Source: Comamonadaceae bacterium
GTDB lineage: Bacteria; Pseudomonadota; Gammaproteobacteria; Burkholderiales; Burkholderiaceae_C
DNA length: 9,391 nt
Assembly: GCA_027490485.1 (NCBI GenBank)
Contig: JAIXYA010000045.1
Location: 1-9,391, forward strand
Reading direction: 5' to 3'
The notes under the pieces are model-generated. The model made no database searches. It was not told the DNA's origin and saw only the letters and a list, made by a program, of their open reading frames with translations. Made by a program: the position numbers and the translations under genes. Shown here in pieces: positions 5,653-9,391 of the stretch (position 1 is its first letter; each line of letters opens with the position of its first letter).

Positions 5653-6697
5653 CCTCATTGGCATTCGAAGCGCGACAGCGTTGAATATCGCACGCAGTTG
5701 GCAGTTGCGATCTGTATTCAATGTTCGTGGGCATTACCCCATTATTTCGAATGGAACATTTTTCACCGCTGGCATTGGTGTAATAAGACAGCACATCAAC
5801 GCACCGTCTTGAGTGCGAGGTCAGGCCCTGAAAATGCCCAATTTCATGCGAAACCACCATTTGCAAGGTCTCCATCAAATTTCTCGTGGCATTGGCTTTT
5901 CTAAGGTTTACAAAGGCTTCTGGACTTAGAGTCAACGTTTTTTGGGTGATGTTGGCCAAGCCAATTGTCCCCAACTTGTCTTCATCACTCCAACGCGCCG
6001 TGATCTTGAGTCCTGCCACCGAGGGACTTAAATCACGCTTCAAGATGACGGTATTTTGCCCACCACATTGATCCCAAGCAGCTGAGGCATTCTTCAAAGA
6101 TGCAACAACGGATTCTTCGCTGAAGCCTTCTGGTGCGCCTTGGTGGTCGTACACATAGACCATGCTTGGGCTGAGCATTTTGGTGTCTTTACCACCATCG
6201 TTCCATGTGACGATCTCGTTGGCCAAGCACTGGTTGATTTCACTCTCACGCAAACCCGCTGGGGTGGCGGCCGCAATCGTGTCGTCAGCTTTTTTCACAG
6301 TGGGCACTCTCTTTGAGGTGCCGACAGTATCGGCCTGAGAAGATGCGGCAGAGGAAGCTGACTTGCGGGCGTTGCTCAACCCACTGATGGCTTGGTTGAT
6401 TTTGGCGGTGTAAGCTGTCCCTAACCACAAAGGTGCGTTGTTACTGATGGCATCTAATTCAGCTGCTGGGCAATTACCTTTGCCAAACTTCGCCAGCCAA
6501 GCCAGGGCGTTTGTTTCACGAGCGTCAACATCATTGATGGTGTACGACAAGGCTTTAAATTCACTTGAAAGACATGACACCCCAGAATTTTTGACTTGGG
6601 CATTCGCAAAATGATGGCTTGAAAAAGGCAGGTTAACTAAAGGGAACAAAACGCCAATTACAAGATGACGAAATACTTGTGGAGAAAAAATAGGCAT
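5645..6697 (-). CDS. exported matrixin-like zinc metalloprotease with a duplicated N-terminal domain
   Basis: The 350-residue product begins with a Sec signal peptide (cleavage probably after ANA, residue 33). Residues about 40-105 form a small domain (C42, FKALSYTINDVDARE, WLAKFGKGNCP with C76, WLGTA) that is paralogous to most of the neighbouring 137-residue protein. A Ser/Ala-rich linker (about 111-145) leads to the second domain. There, the block around SLKNASAAWDQC (200-211) followed by a strand-rich segment and HEIGHFQGLTSH (284-295) resembles the M10/matrixin layout, so H284, E285 and H288 are likely zinc ligands and catalytic base. The third histidine is one residue later than in HExxHxxGxxH, and the following turn is VLSYY (302-306) rather than the Met-turn. 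All eight cysteines lie outside the signal, suiting a periplasmic or secreted protein. It follows the paralogue by 37 bp, probably as one transcript. The substrate is unknown and activity is inferred. Confidence 0.75.
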   Translation of the reverse strand: MPIFSPQVFRHLVIGVLFPLVNLPFSSHHFANAQVKNSGVSCLSSEFKALSYTINDVDARETNALAWLAKFGKGNCPAAELDAISNNAPLWLGTAYTAKINQAISGLSNARKSASSAASSQADTVGTSKRVPTVKKADDTIAAATPAGLRESEINQCLANEIVTWNDGGKDTKMLSPSMVYVYDHQGAPEGFSEESVVASLKNASAAWDQCGGQNTVILKRDLSPSVAGLKITARWSDEDKLGTIGLANITQKTLTLSPEAFVNLRKANATRNLMETLQMVVSHEIGHFQGLTSHSRRCVDVLSYYTNASGEKCSIRNNGVMPTNIEYRSQLPTACDIQRCRASNANEVR

Positions 6698-6734
6698 GGA
6701 TTAAGTGGAAGAGTCAAACTTCTGCCAAGCAAGC

Positions 6735-7148
6735 TCATTTCTTGTTAGCAGCGCTGCCTCTGGGCTTGTCAACCGACTTTTCAAGTTCATCCGCGGTGGC
6801 TTTTTTCAGTTTGTAAATGGTTTCAGTGGCCGAGATGATGGGCGGCGTATTGGCTGTACCCAGCCAAACCGCTTGGTTCATCAAAATAAGTTCAAGCTGA
6901 TCCAGTGGGCAAGACTTGCCATATTTGCTTAGCCACTCTTTTGCGCGGTCCTCGCGTTGTTGCGCATCATTGGTGGTGTAGGCCAAGGCCTTGAAGTCGG
7001 AGGCTGAACAAACCACTGCAGGCGCCGGTGAGCTAGGCGTGTTTTTGTTTTGTGCTGAAGCACAATTCACTGCAAAACCCCCTAAGGCCAAGAAAAAAAA
7101 CACCCTAAATGTGTGCAGGGGAAAGCCGAGTGGAGAGCGTGTGGACAT
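6735..7148 (-). CDS. exported protein of unknown function, free copy of the protease's N-terminal domain
   Basis: No named family recognised. I place the start at ATG 7148-7146 (MSTRSPLGF), giving 137 residues; the frame extends to a GTG at 7172 but that adds nothing signal-like. The N-terminus is a Sec signal peptide ending ASA (residue 32). C29 lies inside it, but AVNC is a poor lipobox, so a lipoprotein is unlikely. Residues 47-105 carry the pattern shared with the next gene: C47, DFKALAYTTNDAQQRE, EWLSKYGKSCP with C80, and VWLGTA. The two cysteines (33 apart here, 34 apart there) may form a disulfide. The tail is charged and lysine-rich. The gene lies 62 bp after the acyltransferase and 37 bp before the protease-like gene on the same strand. 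A role as partner, inhibitor or chaperone of that protease is my inference only. Confidence 0.75.
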   Translation of the reverse strand: MSTRSPLGFPLHTFRVFFFLALGGFAVNCASAQNKNTPSSPAPAVVCSASDFKALAYTTNDAQQREDRAKEWLSKYGKSCPLDQLELILMNQAVWLGTANTPPIISATETIYKLKKATADELEKSVDKPRGSAANKK

Positions 7149-7167
7149 GTGCCTGATTCTATAGAGC

Positions 7168-7186
7168 AGCACATACTTTGTGTGCT
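7168..7186. repeat. inverted repeat upstream of the 137-residue protein gene
   Basis: AGCACA (7168-7173) and TGTGCT (7181-7186) are perfect 6-bp arms 7 nt apart. On the minus strand the dyad lies directly upstream of a possible -10 box TAGAAT (7161-7156), itself only 7 bp before the ATG. It could be an operator, or chance. Confidence 0.25.
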
Positions 7187-7210
7187 TAAAGTAAATAGCA
7201 TTGGAATTGA

Positions 7211-7801
7211 TTACTCTATGACGAATTGAGAGGCATTTTTACCCTGAAAGGGCGCATAAAAGGCTTTGATGCTGGCCATGTCTGCTTCTAAATCGCCCGT
7301 TGGTAAAAGTGCGGGGCCAAGCCCAGATGTTTTGCTACCAAAGTCTAAAAAGCCCAATACGATGGGCACCTGCGCTTGCAGTGCGATGTAATAAAAACCC
7401 GTCTTCCACTGACGCGACTGAGAACGCGTACCTTCTGGCGGGACCACCAAATGCAGTTCGCCATCTGCATCGCGCAGGGCTTGCGCCGAAGCGGACACCA
7501 TATTGGTGGACTGAGAGCGGTCCACAGCAATGCCACCCAACCAGCGCATCAGACCTTGAAAGGGAAAGCGAAAGATTTGGATTTTCCCCATCCAATGGAT
7601 ATTCAAGTCAAGTGCAAAAGCCACCATCAAGGTGTAGGGCAAGTCCCAGTTGCTGGTGTGAGGTGCTGCAATCACCACACTTTTAGGGGTGTCAGAAGGC
7701 ATTTGGCCTACCAATGTCCAGCCTGACAAGCGAAGAACCCAGATGGAAAACCTTTTGAGCAAAGGGCTAAGGATGGGCGTGGTAAAAATCGTCAAACGCA
7801 T
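7211..7801 (-). CDS. PlsC-family phospholipid/lysophospholipid acyltransferase
   Basis: Members of this family move an acyl chain onto a lysophospholipid or similar acceptor at the inner membrane. The 196-residue product shows the family blocks in order: HTSNWD (48-53, the H-x4-D catalytic motif), MGKIQIFRFPF (71-81, acceptor-binding region), GGIAVDRS (89-96), and PPEGTRS (121-127, the EGTR motif). An N-terminal hydrophobic stretch (about 18-32) fits membrane association. At under 200 residues it is shorter than classical PlsC (about 240), matching the small group often labelled 1-acyl-sn-glycerol-3-phosphate acyltransferase family, so exact substrate is open and I give no symbol. The start ATG (7801-7799) has no strong ribosome-binding site. 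It diverges from the gene at 7846 with 44 bp between starts, and is followed by the two exported-protein genes on the same strand. Confidence 0.9.
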   Translation of the reverse strand: MRLTIFTTPILSPLLKRFSIWVLRLSGWTLVGQMPSDTPKSVVIAAPHTSNWDLPYTLMVAFALDLNIHWMGKIQIFRFPFQGLMRWLGGIAVDRSQSTNMVSASAQALRDADGELHLVVPPEGTRSQSRQWKTGFYYIALQAQVPIVLGFLDFGSKTSGLGPALLPTGDLEADMASIKAFYAPFQGKNASQFVIE

Positions 7802-7845
7802 ACAACTGCTTGAAAAAATAATCGCCTAACCATACCACCTGTCGC

Positions 7846-8400
7846 ATGGGAAAAACCGCTCACACCATCCATCATTGTCGAACCGCTTTAGCCCTGATGG
7901 GGTTTTGGCTGGCCAGCGTGTCTTTTGCCCAAGGCTTGCCCATCAACACATCGCAATTGGATTTGCAGATGACGCAGAAGATTTGGGAGTTCATCAAAAA
8001 AGAAACCCAGGCTCCTGCTGATTTACCTTTGCCCCCCATCATGTTTGATGAAAACATTCCTAAAGAAGCAAGGATGGTGTTTCAATTTCCAAGCGAAGAT
8101 GCGCCGCAAAATACCCTACAGATCTCGATTGGCACAACCGGTACCCGATTTTGGAAACATGACATGTTTTTGTGGGCACTAGGCCATGAACTGACCCATT
8201 ACGCGCTTTTGATGCAAGAAAATCAATGGGAGCAAAAGGCGGTGTATGTCAACAATATTCGCCACCATTGCAATATGGAGTTCATGCAAATTACCCGCGA
8301 CATTGTGGAGATTATTTGGGAGAAGTACCAAAATGTAGTTGGGCGAATGCGCATGTACACCGAGGTTTATAAAAGCTGTTCGCGCCAACCTCTCCAATAG
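7846..8400 (+). CDS. putative exported HExxH metallopeptidase
   Basis: No family name can be given. The 184-residue product starts with a signal peptide (MGKTAHTIHHCRTALALMGF, then WLASVSFAQ; cleavage probably after residue 28). The mature part has a zincin motif, LGHELTHYALL, with H114, E115 and H118. About 27 residues later comes HHCNMEFMQITRD (140-152), where E145 is well placed to be the third zinc ligand of a gluzincin-type site; C142 and C178 could pair. Little else is visible beyond a strand-rich segment (78-98) before the motif helix. It is unrelated in sequence to the matrixin-like protein at 5645. No ribosome-binding site is evident before the ATG, so the exact start is less certain, though it gives a good signal peptide. 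It is divergent from the acyltransferase and ends 4 bp from the convergent Cys-rich gene. Confidence 0.75.
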   Translation: MGKTAHTIHHCRTALALMGFWLASVSFAQGLPINTSQLDLQMTQKIWEFIKKETQAPADLPLPPIMFDENIPKEARMVFQFPSEDAPQNTLQISIGTTGTRFWKHDMFLWALGHELTHYALLMQENQWEQKAVYVNNIRHHCNMEFMQITRDIVEIIWEKYQNVVGRMRMYTEVYKSCSRQPLQ

Positions 8401-8404
8401 CCAG

Positions 8405-8734
8405 TTACTTGGGTTTGACGCACACCGCTTGTTTGCCGGGAACACAAGTACCCGCACAAATGGCTTGCCCTATGTAATTCAATGCCGTACGGCCATTGGG
8501 CTGGTTAGAACAAACCACAGCACCGTTGGTCATATTGATGCATTGACCCACACCACAAAAAACCTCTCCGCTGGGTCTTTGCCCTATGCCACCTTGGTCC
8601 GGAGCGCACCACACATTGCCTTCGTTGTCCTTTTTGCAAAGGCTGTTTTCATCAGCCCAGCTCGAAGGGTATAAGGCTGACAAAAACAAGCCAATCAGGG
8701 CGTGTACAAAAAAAGAGGGCATAAAGACTTTCAT
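8405..8734 (-). CDS. small secreted protein with eight cysteines, unknown function
   Basis: No named family recognised. The 109-residue precursor has a clear Sec signal peptide (cleavage probably after SWA, residue 27), leaving about 82 residues with eight cysteines (33, 43, 60, 65, 75, 93, 97, 105), enough for four disulfides. The cysteines repeat imperfectly: C-x4-C-x9-C (60-75) and C-x3-C-x7-C (93-105), with C-x9-C (33-43) as a possible partial first unit; short GxVxC phrases (GNVWC, GEVFC, GAVVC) recur. No zinc, heme or lipid-attachment motif is seen. Its ATG directly follows the TGA of the DciA-like gene with no spacer and no visible ribosome-binding site, indicating translational coupling. 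It converges on the HExxH gene 4 bp away. The disulfides suggest a periplasmic or secreted location. Confidence 0.75.
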   Translation of the reverse strand: MKVFMPSFFVHALIGLFLSALYPSSWADENSLCKKDNEGNVWCAPDQGGIGQRPSGEVFCGVGQCINMTNGAVVCSNQPNGRTALNYIGQAICAGTCVPGKQAVCVKPK

Positions 8735-9055
8735 TCAGCGAGACATGACTTTGACGCGGATTTTTTCAATCGGAAAATTGTGCGAACGCAAATGCGCCGT
8801 CAAAGCAGGAACCAGTTGTCGCAATTTAGCGCCAGCCGCATTGTGCGGAACCAGTAGACACCACCCCTGCGCATCCAAGGGGCCAGCTTTCACAAGACCC
8901 TCCAAGCCTAAGGGTAAAAGTGCTTGGATGCAAGCCAGACAGGCTTGGGATTGACGACTGATCTGCATCAGCGAGGACAAGGTGGCTGACTGCGCCATGG
9001 CCGATTGCACAGGCGTGGCTGAACGTGATTTGTAGGTATTTGCAGTGGACATCAT
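8735..9055 (-). CDS. DciA-like protein (DUF721 domain), putative replicative helicase loader
   Basis: DciA-type proteins (formerly DUF721) help load the DnaB replicative helicase in bacteria lacking DnaC or DnaI; members in other lineages are less well tested. The 106-residue product has a Ser/Thr/Ala-rich N-terminus and, from about residue 60, the family core: WCLLVPHNAAGAKLRQLVPA, then a helix and the final strand IEKIRVKVMSR, matching the pattern of a hydrophobic strand, an A-x-x-LRQL helix and a terminal I-R-x-x-V strand. The middle (35-55) contains LLPLGLEGLVKAG. Two ATGs lie in tandem (9055 and 9052); I use the first. It is divergent from secA, an arrangement common in betaproteobacteria and supporting the call. 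It shares a stop/start junction with the Cys-rich gene downstream. Confidence 0.8.
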   Translation of the reverse strand: MMSTANTYKSRSATPVQSAMAQSATLSSLMQISRQSQACLACIQALLPLGLEGLVKAGPLDAQGWCLLVPHNAAGAKLRQLVPALTAHLRSHNFPIEKIRVKVMSR

Positions 9056-9080
9056 CCAATTATGGAGCGCGTAGCTCAGA

Positions 9081-9089
9081 GGTTAAAAT
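9081..9089 (+). promoter_or_regulatory. candidate -10 element of the secA promoter
   Basis: GGTTAAAAT, with TAAAAT (9084-9089) as the hexamer, lies 42 bp before the secA start. It differs by one base from GGTTAGAAT before petA and tRNA-Thr. A -35 is not obvious; TTATGG about 18 bp upstream is a weak match. Confidence 0.4.
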
Positions 9090-9093
9090 TAAG

Positions 9094-9107
9094 CCTTATT
9101 CATAAGG
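9094..9107. repeat. dyad in the secA leader
   Basis: CCTTAT (9094-9099) and ATAAGG (9102-9107) are perfect inverted 6-bp arms with a 2-nt centre. The dyad lies at the expected secA transcription start and could be an operator. It also contains the only good ribosome-binding sequence (AAGGA, 9104-9108) ahead of secA. Confidence 0.3.
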
Positions 9108-9131
9108 AATGTACGCATATGTACCGCTGGC

Positions 9132-9391
9132 ATGGCATTTAATCTTTTGACCCAGATATTTGGCAGTCGCAATGAGCGACTCCTCAAGCAATTCCGCAAA
9201 ACCCTAGAACGTATCAATGGACTAGAGGCCAAGTACGAGCAGCTCAATGATGACGCTCTGCGTCAAAAAACCAATGAATTCAAGCAACGTGTGTCCCAAG
9301 GCGAGAGCTTAGACGCTTTGTTGCCTGAGGCTTTTGCCGTCGTCAGGGAAGGCTCCAAGCGGGTCATGAAGATGCGCCATTTTGATGTGCA
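9132..9391 (+). CDS. secA: preprotein translocase ATPase SecA, 5' part (3' end outside window)
   Basis: SecA is the ATPase motor that drives unfolded preproteins through the SecYEG channel in the inner membrane. Only the first 86 codons are present (full length is about 900 residues). They match the SecA N-terminus: [20 protein letters not shown], then an amphipathic helical stretch beginning [20 protein letters not shown], then [12 protein letters not shown] and the block [19 protein letters not shown] followed by MKMRHFDV, which leads into the first nucleotide-binding domain. The ATG at 9132 is fixed by homology; no in-frame upstream start exists. It has no ribosome-binding site at normal distance: AAGGA (9104-9108) is 23 bp away and better placed for a 7-codon frame at 9119-9142. 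Divergent from the DciA-like gene. Confidence 0.98.
   Translation, partial: MAFNLLTQIFGSRNERLLKQFRKTLERINGLEAKYEQLNDDALRQKTNEFKQRVSQGESLDALLPEAFAVVREGSKRVMKMRHFDV

Noticed and set aside
6735..7148. The 137-aa protein as a lipoprotein (Cys29 in the signal peptide)
   Set aside because: The residues before the cysteine (AVNC) do not fit the lipobox, and an ordinary signal peptidase I site (ASA) follows within three residues.
7300..7726. Overlapping plus-strand frames of about 115-130 codons opposite the acyltransferase
   Set aside because: The minus strand carries all the PlsC motifs in order; the plus-strand products are low-complexity and resemble nothing.
5352..8734. tRNA-Thr as an attachment site for an integrated element
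   Set aside because: I found no second copy of the tRNA 3' end in the window and no integrase or phage gene; the downstream genes run in both directions.
8339..8954. Plus-strand frames opposite the Cys-rich and DciA-like genes
   Set aside because: The minus-strand frames have a clean signal peptide with patterned cysteines and a DUF721-like core; the plus-strand ones have neither and overlap the end of the HExxH gene.
9109..9150. 13-codon frame starting at 9109 in the secA leader
   Set aside because: Its only ribosome-binding sequence directly abuts the ATG, too close to work; the frame at 9119 is better placed.

Overview
The window looks like chromosomal DNA of a betaproteobacterium, most likely Burkholderiales and close to Comamonadaceae. 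The evidence is a three-gene cytochrome bc1 operon (petA-petB-petC) followed directly by sspA and sspB, a DciA-like gene divergent from secA, and protein sequences of the kind expected in that group. Base composition is roughly balanced by eye. I saw no insertion sequence, phage gene or CRISPR array.

Layout. 1-710: 3' part of pdxA (vitamin B6 synthesis). 724-1158: mscL on the minus strand, convergent with pdxA. 1159-1314: AT-rich divergent control region. 1315-4099: petA (Rieske protein), petB (cytochrome b) and petC (cytochrome c1), the three subunits of the quinol:cytochrome c oxidoreductase. 4100-4190: two hairpins. 4191-5315: sspA and sspB. 5352-5427: tRNA-Thr(UGU). 5453-5628: an operator-like palindrome and an unannotated 42-codon gene for a one-helix membrane peptide. 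5645-7148: two minus-strand genes for exported proteins sharing a duplicated N-terminal domain; the larger also carries a matrixin-like zinc protease domain. 7211-7801: a PlsC-type acyltransferase, minus strand. 7846-8400: a second, unrelated exported HExxH protein, plus strand. 8405-8734: a small secreted protein with eight cysteines, coupled by TGA-ATG to the upstream DciA-like gene (8735-9055), both minus strand. 9132-9391: start of secA.

How it fits together. The left half is core metabolism: the bc1 complex passes electrons from quinol to cytochrome c, and SspA (RNA polymerase-associated) and SspB (ClpXP adaptor) form a stress-response pair co-oriented behind it. The stretch between the tRNA and dciA (about 5.5-8.7 kb) is different. 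Apart from the acyltransferase it holds only small exported or membrane proteins of unnamed families, two with zincin motifs. It reads as a lineage-specific cell-envelope module between conserved loci.

The strongest candidate for something undescribed is the pair at 5645-7148. A domain of about 65 residues (Cys, FKAL-YT-ND-RE, WL-K-GK, CP, WLGTA) occurs once alone and once fused in front of a zinc protease domain with a non-canonical active-site spacing. The free copy could be a partner, inhibitor or folding factor for the protease.
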